Shown piece after piece: positions 53,049 to 61,632 of a stretch of 64,000 bases of DNA (within the stretch, counting starts at the first letter, position 1; each line of letters begins with the position of its first letter). The DNA lies in contig JAEOUN010000051.1 of assembly GCA_016839245.1 (NCBI GenBank), positions 12,666-76,665 on the forward strand. The letters run 5' to 3'. The notes below the pieces were generated by a model. It saw only the letters and a list, made by a program, of their open reading frames with translations. It was not told where the DNA came from and ran no database searches. The DNA comes from Candidatus Thorarchaeota archaeon (GTDB lineage: Archaea; Asgardarchaeota; Thorarchaeia; Thorarchaeales; Thorarchaeaceae). The translations under genes were made by a program, and so were the position numbers.

Positions 53049-56000
53049 ATGGCATCAAAAGTTTTGACACTGCTCTTCATACTTTTAGTATTTAGTTCCA
53101 TTGTAATGATTCCTAATATTCCCCATGAATTAAGTGGGTCTCATTTAGGAAACACTCAATCTTCAAGCTCACCTATTCCTCTCCCAGATGACAATACTAC
53201 TCTCCAAGATAATTTTCTTGATGAAATATCCTATAATTTCTTCAAAGATATTCAGCTGGCTGATGATTCCACTTCTGGTGTAGCAGATCCGCTTTTTGTT
53301 GAGCGACGTGGATACTACTCAACTGGTCTTACAGTAGCAAGAACTGATACAATGGAAAACATCTATCAAAACTTGACTCTCGATACAGCTAATGGTTGGA
53401 AAGGAAGTATTGCGGAAGTACAGGTTTCAGATTTATCCACACTCTATGCTGTAAATGGGACATTTGATGAAGGAATCGTAGGGACAAATGTCTATCCAAA
53501 TGAAACCTATCTTCCATCCTTCTATCCATATGGTTGGAATGCTACACATACTACAACTAATTATGAACAGACACAAAGAGCGTCTTATGATTCAGCAAAA
53601 TTCGTAGTTGTTGAAAATGAGGGAGTGAAAATTGGTCCTTCAGGGAAACACTATACACATTATGCTGGTACAAGTATTGTCTGGACTCAAACAATTGAGA
53701 ATAAACCACGAACTGACAATTTTCTTCTGAGTTTTGATTATCTCTACTTGAGAGGCGTTTTAGGTACCGTTGGTTTTACTGGAAATTGTTCCCTAACGGT
53801 TTTTCTTAATGGAAAACGTGTGTATAATGTTAGTCTTCCAGCATTGATAAGTCGAGGAGTATGGTATGAAACAGGCGAGCTTCCTATTAGTATCACTGAT
53901 GCTCCTTCAACTTTTGAATTAATGGTTGGTTTAGTGATTGATGAAACATTGGCCTTGAATGCTGATGAGGATTATAATGGTGATTCATTACCCGAGGGTA
54001 TTTCGAATACAGTCTACATCACAGCCTATATTGATAATCTCCGATTTGTAAGTGCTACTTCTCCTTCCTTTGAGTCTGTTGATCTTCAATTTCATGCGGA
54101 CGAAGACTCTCAACCAATAACAGGAAGTTCCGGTATAGGGAGTGCGCAAATAATCAATCCAACATACTGGATGGATGCTCAAGTTCCTATTTCTATAAGT
54201 GCAAACAAATCTGTTACTTTTACCTATGAATCTCGGTTACTATCCCATCGGTTCAGTTATAGTAGCTACATGACTGATATTACGAAGCAAGGCGTATCAT
54301 ACGATGTTGTGCATGGTCAAAGTACTACAATTCAGACTTTTTCATATCTTGGTTCGCTGGTCGGATACGAGGAAAATACATTACTCATATATCATCCGCC
54401 TGATTGGGAAAACACAACAATTTTGGATCCATTTCTTGCTGATATATCATCACAATGCACATTCTATTCCAATTACTTTTCAATTCCAGAATCAGCTCTA
54501 TCTACTCTAGGATGGTTTGAGATCATATTTCAATCACCAAATTATGCTCAAAATATTGATGTGCAGATTTTTGATTCCGGATGGATTTCCGGTTCAATCT
54601 TCAGACCAGGTAATGAAACACGCCCAATGATTTCAATTCAAACATCGCAAAATGTGCCATCTACACTAGACAATGTTGATATCTCATGGTATGTATCTAA
54701 TGGAACCTTGTGGTTTAGTGAATCTGTTGATGGTGGTATCGATGGAGTAATTCAGGGAACATCAAAGATTATTGATTCATCTCAAGCAGGCAACTGGCAG
54801 ATTGAGATATTCTGGTCAAATGGAACTGAGTTTGCATTTAATATCGAACCTTTTGCTGTTTATCATAGTGCTGAACTCATCCCTGTTGATGCAACGATTG
54901 AAGCAGCCACTGGTGAGATTATTCTTGGTCGAATCCGTTTCAGAGATACAGATACTGGCCAATACTTGATGGAAAGCGCAACCATTGTAGGAAATTGGTC
55001 AACAAGTATCATAACCTTTGAATCAAATCCTGCCAGAAATTGGTGGGATGCTGACTTTGATACATCAGTACTTGATGAGGGATTGTACAAAGTCATTGTG
55101 AATGCGACAAAATCATACTTTGATTTTGTTTCCTCAGAGTTCTTTATACTATCCACGAAGGTGGCAAGGCTATCATCGCCCAACGCGCCATGGTCTTCAG
55201 CATCTTGGGATTCAACTACCGAACTAGTTTTCCATTATGAAAAGTATGATTCGGAAACGTCGTCTTGGAATCCCATTCTCAATGAGTCTGATATTATCGC
55301 TACGATAAACTGGACTGCCGGATATTGGTCAGTTTCAGAAGGCGTTTCCCCTGGTTTCTTTATCATTACCCTTGATACGAATGGAAATCCTGCAGGTACT
55401 TATATCCTGAATGTGACTTTCTCAAAGCCATATCATGAATCGAAAATCCTCTTACTTACTTTGATTGTTTCTCCTTCCGCCAGCACGTTGCTCGTAATGG
55501 GTGAATCCTCTGCCCGAGTAGATATAGGTGAAGACTATAATCTTGTACTACGTTACTCCAATTTACATGGTGATCCGGTTCTGGGAGCAATTGTTTCTAT
55601 TGATAGTGTTTCACCTCCAGCTGGGCTGAATTATACATCGGTTGATCCTGTGATTGGTCAGCCCGGTAACCACTCCGTCACATTAACGCCAAAATCTGCT
55701 GGTGTCTATGCCATTCGTTTTGTTGCAATTGGAGAAAGTGTTGAACCCGCAAGTACTGTTTTCGTACTTGTCGTTAATGATGTCGCTACTACTCTACTTC
55801 TTTCTCATGGAAATAGTGTTGAGATAGGACTTACAGACACTCATACTACTGTCTTTTCATATCAGACTACGGATGGGACTGGGATAGAGAATGCTGAAAT
55901 TAAAATCATCTATACAGGGACACCTGGTATGCTTAGCTGGGAACTAGGAATAATGAGCCAAGGAAATTATACCTATACCTTTAGTGCAGCAATGTCAGGG

Positions 56001-58115
56001 ACATATCTTGTTACAATAGCCGCTTTCAAGCAATATTATCAAAGTGCTTCAAATTCATTTTTCTTGGTTGTCGGAGAGATAACAACGAGCTTTACAATTT
56101 TGAATGGTACTGCTGGTGTTGTTAGTTTTGGCAGTGACTATCGTTTAGTCCTTAGCTATGTAAATGGTACTGGATATGGATTAGAAAATGCAAATATCAC
56201 CGTTGAAAGCGTTGTTCCAGAAACTGGATTGAATTTTTATGATCCCGTGGATGAAACAAATGGTCTCTATTCTATGTTATTACATCCTACTACTGCAGAT
56301 ACTTTTACAATTCTACTAAAAGCATCTCTCCTTAACCATCAAACATTATTTGCGCTCTTTACAATTACTGCTACTGCGATACCAACTAACCTTATTCTAC
56401 TAAATGCTAGCACAAGTATTTCCATAGATCAAAGCTATACTGTCTACATGCAATATCAAAGCGATACCTTTGAAGGTATTGAAGGTGCCACCCTCTCAGT
56501 ACAGAATCCATCACCTGGAGTTTCAATCTCTGATTTTGAGGATCTTAATGATGGTCTCTATCGAGTCACAATAACTCCTCTTGAAATTGGCACTTATGAT
56601 TGTATATTCCGAGCCAGTCTATCAGGATATCAGAGTGCTACTATTGCTTATACTCTAGGTGCTCAACGAATCCCTACAACTCTAAAGCTTGTCAATGGGC
56701 TATCTTCAGATTCTATCATGTTTTCAAATCAATATGAACTGCTTGTTAACTATATACGTACTGATTCAAATCAAAGCATATCTCTGGCTAATATCTCTCT
56801 ACAAGCCTCTCCAACAATAGGATTTTCTTGGACTGCCATAGAACAAGATGAAGGATATCTTATAGTAATTAATACTGAACGGACTGGTCGATGGACGTTA
56901 ACGATTTCTGCCCAAGAGGTAAATTATGCAATCAGTTCAACCCAATTCATCCTAGATGTTACCCCTGTCCCAGTTCAAGTAGAAATTCTCTCAAATCTAC
57001 GTGCCACTGAAGGCAAATCTTTTGATATTACTATAAGATTGACGGTTCAAGGTACTTCTACTCCTGTTACAGAAGCATCAGTATCATTTAGATTGTCTGC
57101 AACTGGTTCTGGGGAGTTCCTACCTATGGAAGAGAGTGATACTGATGGTGTGTATTCTGCTACATACTCTATTCCGCTTTACTTGAATACACGAGATTAC
57201 TTGATAGAAATTCAAATGGACAAAGATAACTACGAACTTGCTGAAGGTACATTTTCACGTTCATTTGTCAAGGATGATAATCTCACACTAAGAATGACAC
57301 CAATAGTATCAGGTCTAGGAATAGCTCTGGTAGCAATCTTTGGTCTAGTCATCGGACTTCGAACTTACAACATTCGTAAGCGGCGAAACAATCTTGCTGC
57401 TTTACAGGTCAAGAAACGATTTGATGATGTCTCAAACATCCTCGGCATTCTTGTTCTTCACAAGGATAGCGGGCTTCCTATCTATTCAAAGACTCTCCGA
57501 GGCGGATTTGAGGAAGCCATGGTTTCTGCCTTCATAACTGCAATTACTAACTTTAGATCTGAATTTAAAATGGATGAGAAACATTGGGACTTCAATGTTA
57601 TTCCTATCTCTGATATCATCAGTACAATCCCAACTCGCAGTCTTATTGTTGCATTCATAACCGTGAGACCCCCCTCCAAGTACCAAGAGACTGGGATGGA
57701 AGCATTTGGTCGTGCAGTAGGCGCGATGTTTGATGATCAATATGCTGAGGTTCAATCTACAACAATGGATGAGGAGCATTATAGAATCCTTGAGAATCTC
57801 TTCTATGATCTCTTGGATGGCTTCCTGACTGAGAACTATCGAATAAGTAAGGATGTTGTTTTCCCCAAGGAAATGAAATGCTTGGTATCAACAGCACAAC
57901 AGATTGAAGGCGGCGAAGGATTTCGCTTGGAGGCTCTTGCTAAGGGGATGGCTACCTGTGGAATAGAAGAATCCCACGCGTATAAATTAGTCATGGATGC
58001 TATTGAAGACAATAAATTGGAAGTCGTAAATGGTCATATTCCAGATGGACGAATTGCAGGCCCCTTTATTGATCGTAGGACTATGGAAGACAGTGATGAA
58101 GAAGATGAGTACTAA
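53049..58115 (+). CDS. Giant surface receptor-like protein with cytoplasmic longin/roadblock-like domain, paralogue 2
   Basis: 1688 residues, ATG at 53049 with GAGGAAATAGGC ahead. Seen: signal peptide (VLTLLFILLVFSSIVMI, about 4-22), an N-terminal domain clearly homologous to paralogue 1 (LSFDYLYLRG, TGNCSLTVFLNG, GLVIDETLALNADEDYNGD), then about seven extra Ig-like/fibronectin-like repeats of roughly 95 residues (each with a G-Y/N-x-V motif and TFSK or similar), one transmembrane helix (about 1419-1438, IVSGLGIALVAIFGLVIGL), and the same cytoplasmic domain (ILGILVLHKDSGLPIYSK, FEEAMVSAFITAITNFRSEF, VIPISDIISTIP). It ends in an acidic tail (EDSDEEDEY). Confidence 0.87.
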   Translation: MASKVLTLLFILLVFSSIVMIPNIPHELSGSHLGNTQSSSSPIPLPDDNTTLQDNFLDEISYNFFKDIQLADDSTSGVADPLFVERRGYYSTGLTVARTDTMENIYQNLTLDTANGWKGSIAEVQVSDLSTLYAVNGTFDEGIVGTNVYPNETYLPSFYPYGWNATHTTTNYEQTQRASYDSAKFVVVENEGVKIGPSGKHYTHYAGTSIVWTQTIENKPRTDNFLLSFDYLYLRGVLGTVGFTGNCSLTVFLNGKRVYNVSLPALISRGVWYETGELPISITDAPSTFELMVGLVIDETLALNADEDYNGDSLPEGISNTVYITAYIDNLRFVSATSPSFESVDLQFHADEDSQPITGSSGIGSAQIINPTYWMDAQVPISISANKSVTFTYESRLLSHRFSYSSYMTDITKQGVSYDVVHGQSTTIQTFSYLGSLVGYEENTLLIYHPPDWENTTILDPFLADISSQCTFYSNYFSIPESALSTLGWFEIIFQSPNYAQNIDVQIFDSGWISGSIFRPGNETRPMISIQTSQNVPSTLDNVDISWYVSNGTLWFSESVDGGIDGVIQGTSKIIDSSQAGNWQIEIFWSNGTEFAFNIEPFAVYHSAELIPVDATIEAATGEIILGRIRFRDTDTGQYLMESATIVGNWSTSIITFESNPARNWWDADFDTSVLDEGLYKVIVNATKSYFDFVSSEFFILSTKVARLSSPNAPWSSASWDSTTELVFHYEKYDSETSSWNPILNESDIIATINWTAGYWSVSEGVSPGFFIITLDTNGNPAGTYILNVTFSKPYHESKILLLTLIVSPSASTLLVMGESSARVDIGEDYNLVLRYSNLHGDPVLGAIVSIDSVSPPAGLNYTSVDPVIGQPGNHSVTLTPKSAGVYAIRFVAIGESVEPASTVFVLVVNDVATTLLLSHGNSVEIGLTDTHTTVFSYQTTDGTGIENAEIKIIYTGTPGMLSWELGIMSQGNYTYTFSAAMSGTYLVTIAAFKQYYQSASNSFFLVVGEITTSFTILNGTAGVVSFGSDYRLVLSYVNGTGYGLENANITVESVVPETGLNFYDPVDETNGLYSMLLHPTTADTFTILLKASLLNHQTLFALFTITATAIPTNLILLNASTSISIDQSYTVYMQYQSDTFEGIEGATLSVQNPSPGVSISDFEDLNDGLYRVTITPLEIGTYDCIFRASLSGYQSATIAYTLGAQRIPTTLKLVNGLSSDSIMFSNQYELLVNYIRTDSNQSISLANISLQASPTIGFSWTAIEQDEGYLIVINTERTGRWTLTISAQEVNYAISSTQFILDVTPVPVQVEILSNLRATEGKSFDITIRLTVQGTSTPVTEASVSFRLSATGSGEFLPMEESDTDGVYSATYSIPLYLNTRDYLIEIQMDKDNYELAEGTFSRSFVKDDNLTLRMTPIVSGLGIALVAIFGLVIGLRTYNIRKRRNNLAALQVKKRFDDVSNILGILVLHKDSGLPIYSKTLRGGFEEAMVSAFITAITNFRSEFKMDEKHWDFNVIPISDIISTIPTRSLIVAFITVRPPSKYQETGMEAFGRAVGAMFDDQYAEVQSTTMDEEHYRILENLFYDLLDGFLTENYRISKDVVFPKEMKCLVSTAQQIEGGEGFRLEALAKGMATCGIEESHAYKLVMDAIEDNKLEVVNGHIPDGRIAGPFIDRRTMEDSDEEDEY

Positions 58116-58195
58116 CCAGCACTCTTGTTCGTTGAAACCTTCTTCCATCAATCCATCATAGGTGTATTCATTACATCATATGGACATCATTTCTG

Positions 58196-58891
58196 ATGGA
58201 GATTAGTCTATTGAGTCCTGGATTGTTCAGTGATAAAAGAGCTGTTATTGCACTTGTTATTGGTATCCCCCTTGCAATCATTGCGTTGGTCTTTGTAAAG
58301 CCTTACGACTATACTATGTCCTTGGTCGTCTTTGGTGTTTCACTTATTCTAATTGTCTTTGCTTGTATCCTTGATACTGCAGATGAGTTCCAAACAGTAC
58401 CCAAGGTAAAACCAATACCAGATGAGACCGTTCTTCCAGAATCCAACACAACTCATGCTGAGGAGTATATACCTGCTGTCGAGAAACCTGCTGCTGCACC
58501 TGAGGACTTACCAGTTGAAACCATTGAAGGAATTGGGAAAGTCTATGGAAAGCTTCTTCGGGATGCCGGTATCTCAACCATCGCAGAACTGTTAGGTGAG
58601 GACCCTAAACGGATTGCTGTGATATGTGATGTGAATGTTGAACAGGCTAACCGATGGATTGCCATGAGTAGATTTTCTTGGCTTGATACTATATCAGAAG
58701 AGGATGCAGAGGCTATTGTCTTTGCTACTGGTATGGAAGATCTCGAGTCTCTAGCTGCAGCAAATGCTGAAGAACTCTATAAAAAGATTGAAGCTGCTTT
58801 GACCGAAGGCGATGTCAGAGTCCCTGCTGGATACACATTCAGTGTGGAAAAAATTCAGAAATGGATTGATGAAGCAAAGAGTCTAGTCTGA
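58196..58891 (+). CDS. Two-helix membrane protein with helix-hairpin-helix (DUF4332-like) domain
   Basis: 231 residues, ATG at 58196. Seen: two adjacent transmembrane helices (VIALVIGIPLAIIALVFV, about 17-34, and MSLVVFGVSLILIVFACIL, about 40-58), an acidic Pro-rich linker, then a helix-hairpin-helix region IEGIGKVYGKLLRDAGISTIAELL (in parts IEGIGKVYGKLL and GISTIAELL, about 109-133) followed by a second related unit to the end. The HhH part should face the cytoplasm. In soluble proteins it binds DNA, here more probably protein. It follows the receptor-like genes on the same strand. Confidence 0.8.
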   Translation: MEISLLSPGLFSDKRAVIALVIGIPLAIIALVFVKPYDYTMSLVVFGVSLILIVFACILDTADEFQTVPKVKPIPDETVLPESNTTHAEEYIPAVEKPAAAPEDLPVETIEGIGKVYGKLLRDAGISTIAELLGEDPKRIAVICDVNVEQANRWIAMSRFSWLDTISEEDAEAIVFATGMEDLESLAAANAEELYKKIEAALTEGDVRVPAGYTFSVEKIQKWIDEAKSLV

Positions 58892-58906
58892 TCATCATCA
58901 AAAATT

Positions 58907-58946
58907 CATAGAGTATAGGTACATACTCTATGCTCTTTTTATTTTT
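58907..58946. terminator. Strong bidirectional terminator
   Basis: CATAGAGTAT (58907-58916), loop AGGTAC, ATACTCTATG (58923-58932): a perfect 10-bp stem. T-runs flank it on both strands (CTCTTTTTATTTTT to the right, AATTTTTGATG on the minus strand). Confidence 0.85.
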
Positions 58947-59137
58947 GCAAAATCATTGACAAGACTATCCACAATCATTCCAATCTCTAATACTTGCACT
59001 AACTCTCCAATTGGAAAATCTTGGCTTTTTCTATACCCTCTCTCCCCTATCCTTCGCGTGGAACCCAACTTTTGGGGTGCACTAGAACGCATTCTCTGGT
59101 CTTCTAGATGTACTCTGTATGTATGTTGTCTAGACAT
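58928..59137 (-). CDS. Small basic protein, hypothetical
   Basis: 69 residues from ATG at 59137, not recognised. A GGAGA lies two bases before the ATG, closer than normal. Seen: an Arg-rich N-terminal half (MSRQHTYRVHLEDQRMRSSA, RRIGERGYRK) and a hydrophobic helical end (LVQVLEIGMIVDSLVNDFA). Its stop falls inside a hairpin that also works as a terminator on the minus strand, which supports a real transcript. Could be spurious. Confidence 0.4.
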   Translation of the reverse strand: MSRQHTYRVHLEDQRMRSSAPQKLGSTRRIGERGYRKSQDFPIGELVQVLEIGMIVDSLVNDFAKIKRA

Positions 59138-59189
59138 TCTCCATGTGTTTCCAGTGTAATACGTAAATAATGGGCTGACAACACTTACC

Positions 59190-59198
59190 TTTATTTAA
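59190..59198 (+). promoter_or_regulatory. TATA-like box
   Basis: TTTATTTAA at 59190-59198 would start transcription near 59220, ahead of the 46-codon frame at 59259. Support from position and sequence only. Confidence 0.35.
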
Positions 59199-59258
59199 TT
59201 TCCATGCGTAGTAAAGGTCAGTTGTATCACGAAATATGAATATATGGAGAACGCGAAT

Positions 59259-59399
59259 ATGACCGGACAAACTCGACCAACATCTACCCTCCAGAAGAAT
59301 GCCGAAGTATTACACACTCTCTATGGATTACTCGACAGTGACCGTGAACCTACAGATCAGGACGCCATGAGCCTCCGATATCTGTATGCGAGTTCCTGA
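59259..59399 (+). CDS. Possible mini-protein (46 aa), resembling the tandem cassette
   Basis: ATG at 59259 has SD GGAGA (59246-59250) 8 bases upstream, stop TGA at 59397. The product begins MTGQTRPTSTLQKNAEV and ends EPTDQDAMSLRYLYASS. The C-terminal D-A-M-x3-Y-L-Y pattern is reminiscent of the STDAI-x3-Y motif of the mini-proteins at 6.4-6.9 kb, but identity is weak. An in-frame ATG at 59244 is an alternative start. Single copy, with no exporter gene beside it. Low to moderate confidence that it is translated. Confidence 0.4.
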   Translation: MTGQTRPTSTLQKNAEVLHTLYGLLDSDREPTDQDAMSLRYLYASS

Positions 59400-59411
59400 C
59401 ATCTTTACGCT

Positions 59412-59504
59412 CCTCATTATTCAATGAGGTCAATTCGCTGTCTCCGTGCACCTCCCGGCATCTGAGACAAAGTGGGGGCTGGCTCCCCTAGGCCTGTCCC
59501 CCAC
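59412..59504 (+). ncRNA. GC-rich three-hairpin island, candidate ncRNA
   Basis: Seen: hairpin 1 CCTCATT-ATTC-AATGAGG (59412-59429). Hairpin 2 is GTCTC...GAGAC (59440-59468) with an inner GTGC/GCAT helix and the loop ACCTCCCG, which contains the anti-SD sequence CCTCC. Hairpin 3 is GTGGGGG...CCCCCAC (59472-59504) with an inner GGCT/GGCC helix. GC content is far above the surrounding AT-rich DNA, as usual for RNA genes in AT-rich archaea. The loop could pair with GGAGG ribosome sites (inference). No known RNA family recognised. Confidence 0.45.
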
Positions 59505-59537
59505 CCCTATCCGATACAAATCTATGATGTGATTGCT

Positions 59538-59663
59538 ATGCCCATTAGAAATACAAAACTTGGTAAATCGAAGGGAACGCGAACCTTATTGCGAAAGCAT
59601 AGATTGAAAATCAACACACTGGAGAATAGTTCTGAAGTTCAAAATGCCCTACTAAATCAATAA
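59538..59663 (+). CDS. Possible small basic protein (41 aa)
   Basis: ATG at 59538, stop at 59661. Product MPIRNTKLGKSKGTRTLLRK then HRLKINTLENSSEVQNALLNQ; strongly basic first half. No SD is visible. A longer GTG-started frame from 59472 would begin inside the GC-rich hairpin and is not favoured. A weak echo of the cassette motif (RLKINT against RRKIST) is not convincing alone. Confidence 0.35.
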   Translation: MPIRNTKLGKSKGTRTLLRKHRLKINTLENSSEVQNALLNQ

Positions 59664-59704
59664 TGATTTTCAATTGTCATCCAAGAAGATCTTTACAATT
59701 CTTC

Positions 59705-59977
59705 TTATATTACACCAGTATCCCTATCATCTAATTCAGGGATTGGTGATGAAAAATCTGGAACTCCTGAGTATCCTGGTCCAGCTTTTACACGCACATC
59801 TAGAGGCAATAATGGAGTATTATAGGGATACTTCTTCTCTCTCCTCTCTAGTACACTTGATGGGACATCACCTTTGTGCCTTTTTCTGAGCCTATCAACT
59901 ACTTCAGCTCCAAAGAGGATTACTGCTATGAAGCCTATCGCAATAGTGAGAGGTAAAAGTGTTGACAATCCACACAC
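59705..59977 (-). CDS. Small membrane protein, hypothetical
   Basis: 90 residues from GTG at 59977; a TTG at 59968 is an alternative. Seen: an N-terminal transmembrane helix (LLPLTIAIGFIAVILFGAEVV, in parts LLPLTIAIGF and IAVILFGAEVV), a basic stop-transfer segment (RLRKRHKG), and a soluble tail rich in Pro, Gly and Asp (GPGYSGVPDFSSPIPELDD). Not recognised. Protein-like composition supports it. Confidence 0.55.
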   Translation of the reverse strand: MCGLSTLLPLTIAIGFIAVILFGAEVVDRLRKRHKGDVPSSVLERREKKYPYNTPLLPLDVRVKAGPGYSGVPDFSSPIPELDDRDTGVI

Positions 59978-60071
59978 CTACTCGCACGAATCAACTCTGA
60001 TTAATAGTATACCTCTGAGCATTTAAACAAGAGCTTCATTTCTCTTGAAATGATAGAACACATGTTCTAAT

Positions 60072-61166
60072 TCATTTAAAAGGAGGAGTTGGCATCTCTC
60101 CCCTCTCTTGAATGACTCGTTTCAGTACCTTCAGCGCGCAAAGAGTAATCCACTTGCTAGGTCTATCTTTTAACTCAATAGTTCCATGAATCCTTCCTGA
60201 ATAGGAGCACTCCATGAACCACTGCCCAGAATCGTTGCGTTTGTCAAGGAGGACACCTAATGCATCATCTATCCGGCTATCTGATGCATAGCCCAACTTT
60301 GTTACAACTTCAAGTCCGCGTAGAACATCATAGAAGAACTGAGGAAAGCAAAACTTTAGCCATCTCTTATCAATGACCCCAAAGCTGTGGTGATCTGCTC
60401 TGTAGAGTCTATGCATCAAAAGAAACTCTGCTCCTCGTTGAATTGCATGTCTCATCTCTCTATTCTGTTGACTCTCAGGAACTTCAGAAAATGCATCAAG
60501 AGGAGTGATTGTTCCCATAAAACATCCATGTGTATCATTCTTATGAGCTCCCCAGTATGGACACAACCATCCACCATCTGTATTTTGGATTTTCAATAGC
60601 CACTGGAGTGCTTTCATTGTTACTATGTGCTTTTGATATCCCAATCTAATCAAAGCAAGACTGACATTTCCAGTGAGACAAGAGAGCTCCATCTCCTTAA
60701 TTTTCAATGGTGCCCATTCTTCGAAGTCTGAGTACTCTTTCTTCTTCTTTAGGTTTCGTTTTTGAAGAAACTCATATTCTCTCCTTGCGCCTTCTTCATT
60801 GTATATTACAAAGCCGCCCTCTGGATGTTGAAAATTCTTAATGTGATTGAATGCAAGGTTTATTCTAGGATTGTCTTTTTTCAAACCAAACATTGCCAGC
60901 AGCATGAGCTGCCAATATGATGCTTTATACTTTGGAAGATATGGTGCATAACTGGGCTCCCAATAACCCTCCGTATTTTGTCTATCGAAGATTTTTTGGA
61001 TCGGTTTGTAACTTTCAATTCTCTCTTTTACTTGAATCAGCTCTGAGTCTTTTTCTGTGCAATCAAGGAGGTCTCTCATTGTGAAATATTTGACAGGAGG
61101 ATTATCCTCTTCTAGGAGCCAATCCAGTGGAACTGATTCTATTGCAGACATCCAATCTATCGTCAT
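60072..61166 (-). CDS. Cytosolic alpha/alpha-barrel protein (prenyltransferase/squalene-cyclase-like repeats)
   Basis: 364 residues from ATG at 61166. Seen: an N-terminal segment LEEDNPPVKYFTMRDLLD, then repeated barrel motifs (NTEGYWEPSYAPYLPKYKAS, HPEGGFVIYNEEGARR, NTDGGWLCPYWGAHKND, DSGQWFMECSYSGR), each with the Gly-Gly/aromatic pattern of PFTB/squalene-cyclase repeats. No signal peptide, unlike the relative at 29.3 kb. No DxDD cyclase motif is seen, so enzyme activity is doubtful. Function unknown. Confidence 0.8.
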   Translation of the reverse strand: MTIDWMSAIESVPLDWLLEEDNPPVKYFTMRDLLDCTEKDSELIQVKERIESYKPIQKIFDRQNTEGYWEPSYAPYLPKYKASYWQLMLLAMFGLKKDNPRINLAFNHIKNFQHPEGGFVIYNEEGARREYEFLQKRNLKKKKEYSDFEEWAPLKIKEMELSCLTGNVSLALIRLGYQKHIVTMKALQWLLKIQNTDGGWLCPYWGAHKNDTHGCFMGTITPLDAFSEVPESQQNREMRHAIQRGAEFLLMHRLYRADHHSFGVIDKRWLKFCFPQFFYDVLRGLEVVTKLGYASDSRIDDALGVLLDKRNDSGQWFMECSYSGRIHGTIELKDRPSKWITLCALKVLKRVIQERGEMPTPPFK

Positions 61167-61632
61167 CTTGTATTCACCTCTTGAACACTGTTATGATTTC
61201 TTCTAATGAAAGCATCATATGCTTGTCGGAATAGAGTCACAGAATCCACCATTCACTCCTATAATGATAGGAGCGCAACATCTTTCACGATACTCATTTG
61301 CAAATCACTTTCCTTGAAATCCCCTCACACATGTATTGTGCGTGCTAAACTTCCTATAATTACGCAGCAAATCCTCCTTCTAAGGTTATGATTCATAATT
61401 TCCAATTCACCTTCTTTATAGTTGTAGAATTTATCGTTAGAGTTATATTCACAGACGCTAGTCAACTTGCAACCTACTTTCTAAAGGCGGGAAAAGAACT
61501 CAAAGAAAGAAATTGTGAAAAATCCCTATCATCGGTCGCTAATAGAGGCTATGGTGGAGCAGAGTACCTTTCTTTTCTGCAGAGACATTCGCAATCAGAG
61601 AGGAGTAGGTTTCAACAAAATCAAACAGGAGT
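61167..61632. other. Intergenic region upstream of metG
   Basis: 466 bases. It holds a hairpin CTCCTAT-AATG-ATAGGAG (61256-61273) and an 82-codon frame (61388-61636) that ends over the metG start and looks non-coding. It must contain both divergent promoters (metG and the minus-strand barrel gene), but I cannot place them. Confidence 0.4.
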
